In this document: positions 1 through 7,833 of the stretch, piece after piece
How positions within the stretch are numbered: position 1 is the first letter of the stretch
Layout of the letters: each line of letters begins with the position of its first letter
From: Bacteroidota bacterium
GTDB taxonomy: Bacteria; Bacteroidota; Ignavibacteria; Ignavibacteriales; Melioribacteraceae
Assembly: GCA_018818165.1 (NCBI GenBank)
Contig: JAHISP010000028.1
Span: 1-36,081, forward strand
Length of the DNA stretch: 36,081 nucleotides
Direction of reading: 5' to 3'
Translations under genes and position numbers: made by a program
Notes under the pieces: model-generated
Database searches by the model: none
The model's input: the letters and a program-made list of their open reading frames with translations, nothing else
Told to the model about the DNA's origin: nothing

Positions 1-363
1 GAGCCATATTTGGTAGCACTAACTCCCGAAGAACGTAGAGATATGGTAAAAATGAGTGACAAAACATTTCCTTTTGTAGAAAAAACACTAAACTATGCAG
101 AAACAACACCAAAATTTGCACCGCCTTATATGAATGTTGCGGAATTAAAAGTTGATTTTACAGCAGTAAAAGATTTATCAGCAATATTAAATCCACTACT
201 TGGCGTAACTTCAAATTTAGAAGATTCAAAAATGGTATCTGGTGGTGAGGCATATGTTTCGGCTTTGTCTTATTACAACTCGGTTAAACTTGCTGCAAAA
301 ATGGATATACCAGATGCAAAGCCAATTTATGATGATTTGAAACAACGCTTTGTAAAAAAGTAA
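1..363 (+). CDS. Hypothetical protein, C-terminal part (gene starts before the window)
   Basis: The reading frame is open from the first base (E-P-Y-L-V-A-L-T...) to a TAA at 361-363, so the start lies upstream and only the last 120 residues are visible. The protein is soluble and mostly helical in appearance, with a TPEERR segment early and a GGEAYVSALSYYNSVK segment late. It has no signal peptide or membrane segment in the visible part. It resembles a small conserved protein of unknown function that recurs in Ignavibacteria and Bacteroidota; that likeness is from memory, and no function can be given. Two terminator-like hairpins follow directly, so it is probably the last gene of its transcript. 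Confidence 0.75.
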   Translation, partial: EPYLVALTPEERRDMVKMSDKTFPFVEKTLNYAETTPKFAPPYMNVAELKVDFTAVKDLSAILNPLLGVTSNLEDSKMVSGGEAYVSALSYYNSVKLAAKMDIPDAKPIYDDLKQRFVKK

Positions 364-374
364 CTCACCCTAAA

Positions 375-400
375 TCCCTCTCTTCAAAGAGAGGGACTTT
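375..400 (+). terminator. Perfect 10-bp hairpin, probable terminator
   Basis: TCCCTCTCTT (375-384) pairs perfectly with AAGAGAGGGA (387-396) around a 2-base loop and is followed by CTTTTC. It lies 12 bases after the upstream stop codon. The surrounding text (CTCACCCTAAATCCCTC) is of a kind often repeated between genes in Bacteroidota genomes, so it may also be a dispersed repeat. Confidence 0.6.
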
Positions 401-450
401 TCAATATCCAAAATTGGATTGATTAAATTTTTTATAACAGAATCTAAAAG

Positions 451-473
451 CCCCTCCATTTTTAAGGGAGGGG
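451..473. terminator. Second GC-rich hairpin (CCCCTCC/GGAGGGG)
   Basis: CCCCTCC (451-457) pairs with GGAGGGG (467-473) across a 9-base loop. With the hairpin at 375 it forms a pair of G/C-rich stems in otherwise AT-rich DNA. It is followed by GGTTGGGGTGGG rather than a T-run, so it is more a dispersed repeat or transcript-stabilising hairpin than a clear terminator. Confidence 0.4.
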
Positions 474-504
474 TTGGGGTGGGTTCCGTCAATTTGTCAC
501 AAAA

Positions 505-785
505 AGAGTCAAGCTTGATGCTCGGAGGTTCAAGTGCGAGGCAGAAAGGTTCAACATCGAGGCTCTGAGGTCAGAATTCGAGGCAAAAAGGTTCAACGTC
601 GAGGCTCAGAGGTTCGAGCTCGGAGCAAAAAGGTTCAACGTCGAGGCTCAGAGGTTCGAGCTCGGAGCAAAAAGGTTCAACGTCGAAGCTCAGAGGTTCA
701 AGTTCGAAGCAAAAAGGTTCGGCGTCTAGGCTAGGAGGTTTGAACTGGAAGCAAAAAGGTTCAATGTCGAGGTTCAAAGATTCAA
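505..785. repeat. Tandem array, 21-bp units alternating in two types (42-bp higher-order period)
   Basis: Units start at 505, 526, 547, 568, 589, 610, 631, 652, 673, 694, 715, 736 and 757, exactly 21 bases apart, with a decayed unit at 778. Two types alternate: A, close to AGGTTCGAGCTCGGAGCAAAA, and B, close to AGGTTCAACGTCGAGGCTCA. The central units (589-693) are nearly identical pair by pair and the flanking units are progressively diverged. Frames through the array are open for 14-residue repeats on both strands only because 42 is a multiple of 3. I see no start site or family resemblance and treat it as non-coding. It fills most of the gene-free stretch 364-878. Confidence 0.85.
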
Positions 786-844
786 AAGAGTTAGTTCTAA
801 GTATTGTAAATTCAATCCAAATTATGTTTAGTAACCAAATTGAG

Positions 845-852
845 TATATTTG
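845..852 (+). promoter_or_regulatory. Bacteroidota-type -7 box (TATATTTG)
   Basis: TATATTTG matches the TAnnTTTG -7 consensus of Bacteroidota sigma factors exactly. It lies 27 bases before the ATG at 879, giving a short leader. The -33 element is weak (GTTTA near 826-830). The site probably drives the methyltransferase gene. Confidence 0.5.
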
Positions 853-878
853 TACCTCAAAAAAACAAGATTTATAAA

Positions 879-1604
879 ATGGAAAACAAAATAAATATAT
901 TCCTGCCAGGATTGGATAACCAAATACGTTTTGTGCGTCGCAAATTGGATTTGGAAGGAAAAACCACATTAACATTGGGTTCAACTAGCGAAGAAATTGT
1001 TAAAATCTTTGCAAAAGAAACAAATCAAAAAGCTGAGTTAATAGTTGAGGATTACAATTCCTTATTAAATTCAAGGCTATTGCTAGGGAATGACAAAAGA
1101 TTTAATGTTCGCTTAATGGATTATGAATTTACGGACTTTAAAGATAATTCATTCGATTTGGTTTATACACAAGGTGGCATTTCAAATCCCCGCAGAAGTA
1201 AAATAGTTAAAGAGATAAAACGAATTCTTAAGCCAGAAGGAATTTTATGTGTTGGTGAAGTTGTTAGTTTAAGAGAAGACATTCCACCATTTGTTCAAGA
1301 TATTTACGACTCCTCAGAACTAGAGCCACTTCAAGCAACCCAAATTGAAAAATATTATATAGAAAGAAATTTTGAAGTACTAGATCAAAAAGATTTATCA
1401 TTTACTCTTGAGGAATATTATACAAAAAATCTTTTTGAGCTTAAAAAAACGGTTAAAGAATTAGCAGAAAATGAAAAATCTTATTATAAAAAACTTATTA
1501 ATATGATTAGTCATGAAGCAAAAGCCTTTTTAAAGGAAGGTGCTAGTGATTTTATAGGATTTTATTCGCTAATATTAAAGAAAAAGATTGAAGTTGCTGA
1601 ATAG
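879..1604 (+). CDS. Class I SAM-dependent methyltransferase-like protein
   Basis: 241 residues from ATG 879; a TTG at 840 would add 13 residues but overlaps the promoter box, so I prefer 879. The order of elements fits a Rossmann-fold methyltransferase: a glycine-poor motif I (LTLGSTSEEIV), an acidic strand end, the motif IV-like segment FDLVYTQGGISNPRR, then a helix and ILKPEGILCVGEV, typical of the strand before motif V/VI. Motif I lacks the usual GxGxG, so SAM binding is plausible but not proven. The substrate is unknown. It sits 49 bases before rlmD on the same strand and could be co-transcribed. Alternatively it is a methyltransferase-fold protein with lost activity. Confidence 0.75.
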   Translation: MENKINIFLPGLDNQIRFVRRKLDLEGKTTLTLGSTSEEIVKIFAKETNQKAELIVEDYNSLLNSRLLLGNDKRFNVRLMDYEFTDFKDNSFDLVYTQGGISNPRRSKIVKEIKRILKPEGILCVGEVVSLREDIPPFVQDIYDSSELEPLQATQIEKYYIERNFEVLDQKDLSFTLEEYYTKNLFELKKTVKELAENEKSYYKKLINMISHEAKAFLKEGASDFIGFYSLILKKKIEVAE

Positions 1605-1653
1605 TAGTAATTAAGCGGTTATTTATAAAGGTTTGATAAAGGATTAGAAGTAT

Positions 1654-3078
1654 ATGAAAAAAGGTGATTTTTTAGATTTAAATATTGAAAGCTACGCATT
1701 TGAAGGAAAAGGTCTTGCAAGAGTTCCCGGTGAAGATGGACAAAATTTTGTTGTTTTTGTTAATGGTTCATATCCAGGTGATAAAGTAAAAGTACAAATA
1801 AGAAAAAAGAAACGTTCTTATGCCGAAGCAAAGATTGAAAAAATATTGGTACCATCTAAAGATAGAATTGATGCAAAATGTTCCTATTTTGGAACTTGTG
1901 GTGGTTGTAAACAACAAGATTTAAAATATTCTGTTCAAGTAAAATATAAAGAGGAACAAGTACGTGATGTTTTTGAGAGGCTTGGTGGTTTTGAAAATTT
2001 TGAAATAGAGCCAATAGTTGCCTCAGAAAAGACTTTCTTTTACCGCAATAAAATGGAGTTTTCATTTGCTGATAAACGCTGGTTAACAAAAGATGAAATT
2101 GGTACAAATGGTGAAATTCCAAATAGTAGCTTTGCGCTTGGTATGCATATACCTCGAATTTTTGACAAAGTTTTAGATATTAAAGAGTGTTTTCTTCAAT
2201 CGGATGAAAGTAATAAAATTGTAAATTTTACACGAGAGTTTTTTAAATCAAAAAATGCTTCAATTTATTCAACAAAAATTCATGAAGGTTATCTACGATA
2301 TTTGGTAATTAAACAAGCATCACACACCGATAATTTAATGATAAACCTTGTTACTTCTTCGCAAAATGATGAATGGATGAATGAATATTCGGCAAAATTA
2401 GTTGAACTTGTTCCAACCATTACCACAATTGTAAACAATATTAATACTAAAAAAGCAGCAACAGCTTTTGGCGAGTTTGAAATAAATTATTTTGGGGATG
2501 GATATATTTACGATAATATTGGCGACTATAAATTTAGAATTAGTGCAAACTCGTTTTTTCAAACAAACACAACTCAAGCAGTAAATTTGTACCAAGTGGC
2601 ATTAAATTATGCAGAGCTAAAAGGCAATGAAATAGTTTATGATTTATACTCGGGTGCTGGAACAATATCAATTTTTGTATCTAAAAAAGCCAAACATGTT
2701 TATGCCTTTGAAACGGTTGAAAGTGCAGTTAAAGATGCTAAAAATAACAATAAATTAAATAGCATCAACAACGTAACGCATCTTCAAGCAGATTTAGATA
2801 AATCATTTCTTCCAATAGTTGAACATAAGTCTATTCCAAAACCAGATTTTATTTTACTCGATCCACCAAGAGCTGGAATGAATCCTAAAACAATAAAAGA
2901 TTTGATAGAACTTTCTGCACCCAAAATAGTATATGTTAGCTGCAATCCAGCAACACAAGCTCGCGATATAAAACTACTTGCAGAAGCTGGATATAAATTA
3001 GTAAAAATTACTCCAGTTGATATGTTTCCTCATACATTTCATATCGAAAATGTAGCTTTGCTAATCAAGGGAAAATAA
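1654..3078 (+). CDS. rlmD: 23S rRNA (uracil-C5) methyltransferase, RlmD/RumA type
   Basis: 474 residues. An N-terminal TRAM RNA-binding domain (about 1-60) is followed by the iron-sulfur cluster cysteines C76, C82 and C85 (KCSYFGTCGGCKQQD), with C179 a likely fourth ligand. The C-terminal methyltransferase domain has motif I YDLYSGAGTIS near 330, DPPRAG at 403-408 and the catalytic SCNPAT with C430. This is the RumA/RlmCD/TrmA family, which methylates U1939 or U747 of 23S rRNA; RlmD is the best fit by the cluster and TRAM domain, but the exact uridine cannot be read from sequence. The last codons (ALLIKGK) come from the inserted element: the element joins within a 27-bp core at 3034-3060 and the presumed original end (ALLVK) survives at 10133-10172. 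The enzyme is therefore likely intact. Confidence 0.92.
   Translation: MKKGDFLDLNIESYAFEGKGLARVPGEDGQNFVVFVNGSYPGDKVKVQIRKKKRSYAEAKIEKILVPSKDRIDAKCSYFGTCGGCKQQDLKYSVQVKYKEEQVRDVFERLGGFENFEIEPIVASEKTFFYRNKMEFSFADKRWLTKDEIGTNGEIPNSSFALGMHIPRIFDKVLDIKECFLQSDESNKIVNFTREFFKSKNASIYSTKIHEGYLRYLVIKQASHTDNLMINLVTSSQNDEWMNEYSAKLVELVPTITTIVNNINTKKAATAFGEFEINYFGDGYIYDNIGDYKFRISANSFFQTNTTQAVNLYQVALNYAELKGNEIVYDLYSGAGTISIFVSKKAKHVYAFETVESAVKDAKNNNKLNSINNVTHLQADLDKSFLPIVEHKSIPKPDFILLDPPRAGMNPKTIKDLIELSAPKIVYVSCNPATQARDIKLLAEAGYKLVKITPVDMFPHTFHIENVALLIKGK
3034..3060. other. attL core (left 27-bp repeat)
   Basis: Identical over 27 bases to 10133-10159. Its first 20 bases, ACATTTCATATCGAAAATGT, are a 6-bp inverted repeat (ACATTT/AAATGT) around an 8-bp centre, the usual layout of a tyrosine recombinase crossover site. 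It overlaps the codons for TFHIENVAL of rlmD. Confidence 0.85.
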
Positions 3079-3162
3079 GGGTATATAAAACCAATAAAAC
3101 AAACCAAAATCAAACTATTTATTTTTTCTTGTTTTCACTAAGTTGCTATTATTTGATGTATT

Positions 3163-3181
3163 CTTGTTACCTATTTGTTAC
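3163..3181. promoter_or_regulatory. 19-bp direct repeat near the left end (possible integrase arm site)
   Basis: CTTGTTACCTATTTGTTAC occurs here and identically at 10056-10074, just inside each end of the element. An inverted GGTAACAA lies at 3229-3236 directly before the integrase start, and TTGTTACC recurs at 6630-6637 before the rep gene. The positions suggest arm-type binding sites for the integrase or excisionase, or an operator of the element. Confidence 0.55.
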
Positions 3182-3236
3182 TCGGTTAAATTTTACTTAT
3201 GTTTGGTATAAGTAACAGAAAAGAAAAGGTAACAAA

Positions 3237-4286
3237 GTGCAAATATATTTGAGAAAGAAAAAATTATCAGATGGTAGAGAATCTTTATACTTAGATATAA
3301 ATTCTGATGGTATTAGAAAATATGAATTTTTGAAACTTTATATCAAGAGAGGCAATTCAGAGAATAAAGAGATTTTAATGTTAGCTGAAAAGATAAAATC
3401 TCAAAGATTGATAGACCTATCAAACAAAGAACATAACCAAGTAAGCACTCAAAAGAAAAACACATCATTCCTTAAATACTTTGAAAACTATGTTAATACT
3501 AAAAAGAAATGGTCTAACTATTTTGGTGCATTAAAGCATTTCAAGTTGTTCCTAAATGGTAAGGATATAACTTTCAAACACATTGATAAAGCCTTTTTGG
3601 AAAACTTTGCAGACTATTTGAGTAAGGAAGCAAACTTAAAACAAAGTACAGCATTTCTTTATTTAAGAAAAATAAAAGAGGTTTTATATAAAGCAAGTAA
3701 TGAAAATTTCATAATGGTTGAAACTGTAAGGAGAGCAAAAAGTTTACCAAAGGGTAAAACTGAAAGAGGTTATTTGGAGTTATTTGAAATTGAAAAATTA
3801 GTAAGTGTTGATTATAAAAATTCAGAAATAAAAAGGGCTTTTCTGTTTAGTTGTTTTACAGGGTTAAGGCAATCAGATGTAAGGAATTTGAAATGGTCAG
3901 ATATTAAAAACAATACAATCAGAATAAAGATGCAAAAGGTAAGCAAACCAATTGAAATTCCATTAAGTAAAACAGCCTTAGAGCTTATTAAAACAAACAA
4001 TATTCACCATTTACCGGATGTAAGAGTTTTTGATTTACCTACAGATAGAACTACAATAAATAGACATTTGACAAGATGGTTTAAGTTGGCATGTGTTGAT
4101 AAGAAAGCATTTTATCACTTATCCAGACATACATTTGCAACTTTGAATATTACAAGTGGAAACGACCTTTACACAGTTTCAAAATTGTTAGGGCATAGCA
4201 ATATCAAAACAACAGAAATTTACTCAAAAGTTATTGATGAAAAGAAAAAACAAGCTATTGATAATTTACCAGCGATAAGTCTATGA
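3237..4286 (+). CDS. Tyrosine recombinase / integrase
   Basis: 349 residues from a GTG preceded by AAAAGGTAAC. The N-terminal half holds an arm-binding-type segment and a SAM-like core-binding domain (about 70-165). The catalytic domain shows R211 (TGLRQSD), H294 and R297 (HLSRH), H320 (LLGHSNIKTTEIY) and the nucleophile Y329, i.e. the full R-HxxR-H-Y set. This is the phage-type integrase arrangement common in Bacteroidota elements. It lies just inside attL and should catalyse insertion into and excision from rlmD. Its stop overlaps the next start (ATGA), so the two are translationally coupled. GGTAACAA directly before the start may allow autoregulation. Confidence 0.93.
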   Translation: MQIYLRKKKLSDGRESLYLDINSDGIRKYEFLKLYIKRGNSENKEILMLAEKIKSQRLIDLSNKEHNQVSTQKKNTSFLKYFENYVNTKKKWSNYFGALKHFKLFLNGKDITFKHIDKAFLENFADYLSKEANLKQSTAFLYLRKIKEVLYKASNENFIMVETVRRAKSLPKGKTERGYLELFEIEKLVSVDYKNSEIKRAFLFSCFTGLRQSDVRNLKWSDIKNNTIRIKMQKVSKPIEIPLSKTALELIKTNNIHHLPDVRVFDLPTDRTTINRHLTRWFKLACVDKKAFYHLSRHTFATLNITSGNDLYTVSKLLGHSNIKTTEIYSKVIDEKKKQAIDNLPAISL

Positions 4287-4555
4287 ATGGAACTATAGAT
4301 AATAATTATATTTTGAATGAATCAGGGTTCACCATTGGCGAATTAAAAATTAGCCATACAAGGAATGTAAACATCACAAATAAATATACAAGTGGAAATG
4401 AAAACACAAATGAAATTTTAGTTTTGAAACGAGTAATTGAATTATTGGAATCAACTATCGAGGATAAAAATAAAATTATAGCTGGATATGAAAGATTAAT
4501 GATAGGAAGAAATAGGGGGGAAATGATTAAAGCTAGAGGCTTAAATGGAATTTAA
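4283..4555 (+). CDS. Hypothetical 90-aa protein, coupled to the integrase
   Basis: Starts in the ATGA overlap with the integrase stop. Residues about 1-45 are polar with no clear fold. Residues about 50-75 (VIELLESTIEDKNKIIAGYE) form a likely coiled coil like the C-terminal dimerisation helix of some small phage repressors, and the tail is basic. No DNA-binding helix-turn-helix is obvious. Context suggests a role in the element's integration control, but this is a guess. The next gene starts inside its last four codons. Confidence 0.65.
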   Translation: MNGTIDNNYILNESGFTIGELKISHTRNVNITNKYTSGNENTNEILVLKRVIELLESTIEDKNKIIAGYERLMIGRNRGEMIKARGLNGI

Positions 4556-5354
4556 ATATAATAGCATTGAAAGATATAGGGATATACTTTCAGATTTTGA
4601 TTTGGGAAAAGCATGCAAAGCGGTAACAGTAGTTTTTGATGGTAGTTCGTTGGAAAATGTTGTGTTTACTGAAAATGAATTTTGGGGTTTTATTGAATTA
4701 GTATTAAATATAAAAAGAAAGAAAAAAGGCTATATAAAAAAAATCAAAAATGAAGATTACCTATTATTCCAAAAAGTAATGACTGTTGTTTTTGAGCCTC
4801 AGTATGATAAAGTATTTACAACCAAAGTAAAATTAGTTATAACGAGTTGTTATTTTGATTCGCCATCTTGGTTTCTGGAAAATATCAAATTAAGTTATTT
4901 CCAAATAAAAACTATTAATCTGGAATTGCATAAATATTTTCATTTAGGGTTTTTTATATCAATTTTATCCAACTTTAAAAATCACATGGATGCACAAACA
5001 TTAAAAAAAATATTAAAAGAATTAACCAATAACTTAAGTTATGTTGTAGAAAAACACTTTTTTGATTATCATGAATTAGTAAAGAGTGGGGTACTAATTA
5101 GGGCAAAAGATTTAACTACTATTTATGGAGATGATCATAAATTTTGGCATGCGGTTTCACATCTAAGAACAGATAAAGTTTCTGGTAATAGAAAATATAC
5201 CAATGAAATGTTTGAGCATACAGATACTATACGAAATGATTTTTCAAAGATTACAGATGCATATATGGAAACATTAGTTAAGTTTGATAAAGACCCATTA
5301 GATTTTGATTCATATCGTAAAGGATATAACAGTAGATTCAAAAAAAAGAAATAG
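4545..5354 (+). CDS. Hypothetical 269-aa protein (element-encoded)
   Basis: Begins at ATG 4545, overlapping the previous gene by 11 bases, so int-90aa-269aa look like one transcript. It is a soluble protein with aromatic-rich stretches (FWGFIELVLNIK, YFDSPSWFLENI) and a C-terminal basic tail (RFKKKK). A histidine-containing segment (DDHKFWHAVSHLRTDK) is near 205. I recognise no family. Its place between the integrase and the excisionase-like gene is where small elements often keep cargo or superinfection/defence genes, but the sequence itself gives no function. Confidence 0.65.
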   Translation: MEFKYNSIERYRDILSDFDLGKACKAVTVVFDGSSLENVVFTENEFWGFIELVLNIKRKKKGYIKKIKNEDYLLFQKVMTVVFEPQYDKVFTTKVKLVITSCYFDSPSWFLENIKLSYFQIKTINLELHKYFHLGFFISILSNFKNHMDAQTLKKILKELTNNLSYVVEKHFFDYHELVKSGVLIRAKDLTTIYGDDHKFWHAVSHLRTDKVSGNRKYTNEMFEHTDTIRNDFSKITDAYMETLVKFDKDPLDFDSYRKGYNSRFKKKK

Positions 5355-5473
5355 CCATACTTAAACTCATTCCACTCTCATAAACAAATTTTTGGAAACA
5401 ACTTTCCAGTTTATCTTATTGTTATTTGTTCTATTTGCCTTAGTAATTTCAATAACAAACTAAGGTGAACAAA

Positions 5474-5752
5474 ATGACAGACCAAACAATCATTAACAAA
5501 ATCAATTCTATTGTAGAACAAGATTCAAGACCTTTAACTTTTCAAGAAGCATCAAAGTATCTTGATATTTCAGCATCATATCTTTACAAATTAACATCTA
5601 CTGCAAAAATTTGTCACTTTAAGCCTTCTGGCAAGAAAATTTATTTCAAAAAATCAGATTTACAGGCTTTCTTATTAAGAAACAGAGTAGCATCTCAATC
5701 AGAGCTTGAGCAAAAAGCTATTGATTATGTTAATCTTGGAAAAGGGGTTTAA
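5474..5752 (+). CDS. Excisionase-like helix-turn-helix protein
   Basis: 92 residues from ATG 5474, chosen over a GTG at 5465 because AAGGTG (5462-5467) then sits at normal spacing. Residues about 17-65 (LTFQEASKYLDISASYLYKL ... GKKIYFKKSDLQAFL) match the winged-helix HTH_17/excisionase family: a helix-turn-helix that selects a DNA site, then a wing and a closing helix. Such proteins in Bacteroidota elements act as recombination directionality factors or as regulators of the replication genes. It heads the second cluster of the element. The next gene starts 2 bases after its stop. Confidence 0.85.
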   Translation: MTDQTIINKINSIVEQDSRPLTFQEASKYLDISASYLYKLTSTAKICHFKPSGKKIYFKKSDLQAFLLRNRVASQSELEQKAIDYVNLGKGV

Positions 5753-5753
5753 T

Positions 5754-6047
5754 ATGACAAAAGAGCTTAATCAAGAATTTGATGGCATTGGTGAAGTTAG
5801 AGGCTATTTATTCAAACAGATTCTAAAAAAACCAAAAGCCTATTTGTATGAAGTAACAAACCAAGAAACAGACCAAAAACATTATGAGATATTCAAAAGA
5901 ACTATTTCAAAATTATATGATTTTGGTGCAAAGGAAAGAATTGAGGAAAAAGCAGTTGTTTATCCAAAATCAAAATCATTTGGAATTTGGGCTTGGACTT
6001 CAAAAGATTTTATAAAAGCTGTAGATATTTATGAGTCTCTAACATAG
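5754..6047 (+). CDS. Hypothetical 97-aa protein in the HTH-rep cluster
   Basis: ATG 5754 follows GGGG (5744-5747) at good spacing; an in-frame upstream extension to 5706 would overlap the HTH gene and is less likely. The sequence is compact and basic, with a strand-rich middle (KKPKAYLYEVTNQETDQKHY) and an aromatic end (FGIWAWTSKDFIKA). By position between the HTH and Rep genes it could be a single-stranded DNA-binding or accessory replication protein like gene V of filamentous phages, but I see no diagnostic residues. The function is unknown. Confidence 0.65.
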   Translation: MTKELNQEFDGIGEVRGYLFKQILKKPKAYLYEVTNQETDQKHYEIFKRTISKLYDFGAKERIEEKAVVYPKSKSFGIWAWTSKDFIKAVDIYESLT

Positions 6048-6069
6048 TGATAGAATCAATTATTTATGT

Positions 6070-6096
6070 AAGTGTTTCACCATAGAGGCACTTTTA
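6070..6096 (+). terminator. Short hairpin with T-run
   Basis: AAGTG (6070-6074) pairs with CACTT (6089-6093), followed by TT. A near copy (AAGTGT/ACACTT) lies at 6607-6628. Both follow a stop codon, so they may be weak attenuating terminators that set the expression of each gene separately. Confidence 0.35.
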
Positions 6097-6135
6097 ATGT
6101 AATTAGGTATAAAACCATTGGATAGGAAAAACACA

Positions 6136-6591
6136 ATGAAAATAGATGCTTATTTCAGATTTGAAAGAATAAAATTAGAATCAAAAACAAGATATGATTT
6201 AACATTTAATCAAGGAAGTTATTCCCCATTACAAGAAATAAACAAAAATGGTGAATGTTGGATATATTTTAGCAAAAGTTTATACATACAATTTAAGAGT
6301 AATAGAAAAACAGATTCAGCAATTTCAACTAGAGAAAGACATATTACAAGTGTATTTATTCCAGAGATTGAAAAGCCAAATTTTGGATTTGGTGATTTCG
6401 ATAATGATGCTTTTTTAATAGTTGTAAATGGGACTATTGAAATATTAGTTTTCAAAGGGAAAAAACATATTCAATCAATATTAAATAATTTGTTTTTAGA
6501 TGGTGAATTTGATGAAGCATTAGAGGAATTTAGAACACTTTCCACATTATCAAAAAAGACTCAATTAAATTTGGTGAAAAATGTTGTTTAA
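6136..6591 (+). CDS. Hypothetical 151-aa protein of the element
   Basis: ATG 6136 is preceded by ATAGGAAA; a TTG at 6118 is an unlikely alternative. The protein looks like a mixed alpha/beta domain with many short strands (YDLTFNQGSYSPLQEI, NGECWIYFSKSLYIQFK) and a helical C-terminus. It has no membrane segment and no recognised motif. It is immediately upstream of the Rep-like gene, separated by a small hairpin. The function is unknown. Confidence 0.65.
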   Translation: MKIDAYFRFERIKLESKTRYDLTFNQGSYSPLQEINKNGECWIYFSKSLYIQFKSNRKTDSAISTRERHITSVFIPEIEKPNFGFGDFDNDAFLIVVNGTIEILVFKGKKHIQSILNNLFLDGEFDEALEEFRTLSTLSKKTQLNLVKNVV

Positions 6592-6606
6592 GAGTATCTC
6601 TCTATT

Positions 6607-6637
6607 AAGTGTGTTTGAAGTAACACTTTTTGTTACC
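6607..6637 (+). promoter_or_regulatory. Hairpin plus TTGTTACC motif ahead of rep
   Basis: AAGTGT (6607-6612) pairs with ACACTT (6623-6628) followed by a T-run, and GTAAC (6620-6624) is inverted at GTTAC (6632-6636). TTGTTACC (6630-6637) matches the core of the 19-bp repeats at both ends of the element. The site is 12 bases before the rep start and could be a terminator for the upstream gene, an operator for rep, or both. Confidence 0.45.
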
Positions 6638-6648
6638 AAAGGATAATT

Positions 6649-7560
6649 ATGTTTGATACAATAGGAACATATTATCATACAGAAAATGCTCTAAATACTC
6701 TTAGATATATTTCAGTTAATAATGAAAATATTGATAGACATACAGGAGAAATTGCAACATTTGGGACTCATAAGAATTTAAGAATAAAAGTTATGGGTAA
6801 TTCTGTTTCTATAAATGGAAGTTTGCCAAAATATCTATTTGGTGATAATGTACAAGAACTAACCAGAAAGCACACTCAAGAGGCTATAGAGAGCCTATCA
6901 GATGAATTACATTTACAACTTGATGAATCAAAGCCTTATAGAATTGATGTTGCATCAAATTTCATAATGAAAGAGCCATTGGTTAAATATTATTCAGCAC
7001 TTGAATCATTAGCAAGGTATGAAAAAAAAACCTATAGAGATGGATTCTTATTTACTACAAATAAAATAGCATTAGAATTTTATGACAAAAACAAAGAATT
7101 GCAAAAGAAAAAGCAGCTTATTCCAGAGATATTCCAGAATAGGAATGTTTTGAGGTATGAGATCCATTTGCAAAAGAGGTTACCTGAAATATTCAAGCAA
7201 GATATTTTAGCAAAAGATTTATATGATGCAGATTTTTATATTAAAGCTGTAGATATTTGGAAAGAAAGATATTTTAGTATCAAGAAAAATAGAGTTTTGA
7301 CATTAAATTCAAAGGTAATTAGCATTATGGACTCAAAAACAATATTCAATCAACTTGCATTATTGGGATTGGAACAAGTTGGTCAAGAGAAACTATTAAA
7401 AATGTTGGAATATGAAAGAACAAGCCTTTCAAAGATGCAATTCAAAAGAATCAAGGAGAAAATAAACTCCATTAGTGAGCTTCCAGTACTAACAGAACAA
7501 AGTAACTTTATTCAAGAGCTTGATTCAAAGATAATTCAGAGAGCAAGATATTACAGGTAA
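6649..7560 (+). CDS. Putative replication initiator, filamentous-phage gene II/X (Phage_CRI / Rep_trans) type
   Basis: 303 residues. The opening MFDTI, a central YRIDVASNFIM followed by a helix, then IALEFYDKNKEL and NVLRYEIHLQKRLPEIF follow the order of conserved blocks in phage/plasmid replication proteins of the gene II/X (Phage_CRI) and Rep_trans families, which nick one strand and start rolling-circle replication. The paired tyrosines in KYYSALESLARY (about 107-118) are candidate nicking residues. The assignment is by pattern, not by a search. A hairpin-rich non-coding stretch follows at 7979-8363 and is a natural place for the origin. Together with the integrase it suggests an element with a circular replicating form. 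Confidence 0.6.
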   Translation: MFDTIGTYYHTENALNTLRYISVNNENIDRHTGEIATFGTHKNLRIKVMGNSVSINGSLPKYLFGDNVQELTRKHTQEAIESLSDELHLQLDESKPYRIDVASNFIMKEPLVKYYSALESLARYEKKTYRDGFLFTTNKIALEFYDKNKELQKKKQLIPEIFQNRNVLRYEIHLQKRLPEIFKQDILAKDLYDADFYIKAVDIWKERYFSIKKNRVLTLNSKVISIMDSKTIFNQLALLGLEQVGQEKLLKMLEYERTSLSKMQFKRIKEKINSISELPVLTEQSNFIQELDSKIIQRARYYR

Positions 7561-7674
7561 TTGTTATTATGGGACTTTGGGAAATAAAACAAGAAAAAGA
7601 AGAATAAGTTAAATATATTTAAGCCAAGATTACCAAAATTAAGCAAACAGAAAATAAGTTTAGAGAGGTATTTA

Positions 7675-7833
7675 ATGCATCCTAAAGTAGAGGAATGGAA
7701 CAAGAGACTTGATGACCATGAAGCGAAGTTGAAAGCGATAAGAAGAGTACTTGAGGCAAGAGAAGAACTGCTAAGAAAAAAAAAGAACTTGGCAAAGAAT
7801 GAAAACATGGAAAAACATGAGAAAAAAGATTAA
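7675..7833 (+). CDS. Small highly charged 52-aa protein
   Basis: ATG 7675 follows GAGAGG at about 7-base spacing. The product is almost entirely lysine, glutamate and arginine with heptad-like spacing (EEWNKRLDDHEAKLKAIRRV), a likely single coiled coil. It overlaps the next tiny ORF by 17 bases. It could be a small regulator or an accessory DNA-binding protein of the element. The function is unknown. Confidence 0.45.
   Translation: MHPKVEEWNKRLDDHEAKLKAIRRVLEAREELLRKKKNLAKNENMEKHEKKD

Noticed and set aside
505-785. A CRISPR array
   Set aside because: The units are contiguous and have no unique spacers, and no cas gene is present.
534-984. Open frames on both strands through the 21-bp array (14-residue repeats such as RRGSEVRARSKKVQ)
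   Set aside because: They are open because the repeat length is a multiple of three; there is no ribosome site or family likeness, and one overlaps the start of the methyltransferase gene.
4545-5354. Assignment of the 269-aa protein to a known abortive-infection family
   Set aside because: The position in the element is suggestive, but no family motif is visible in the sequence.
7551-7808. A minus-strand frame rich in F and S opposite the small charged ORF
   Set aside because: It is the complement of A/G-rich coding sequence and has no start signal; the plus-strand ORF with GAGAGG is preferred.
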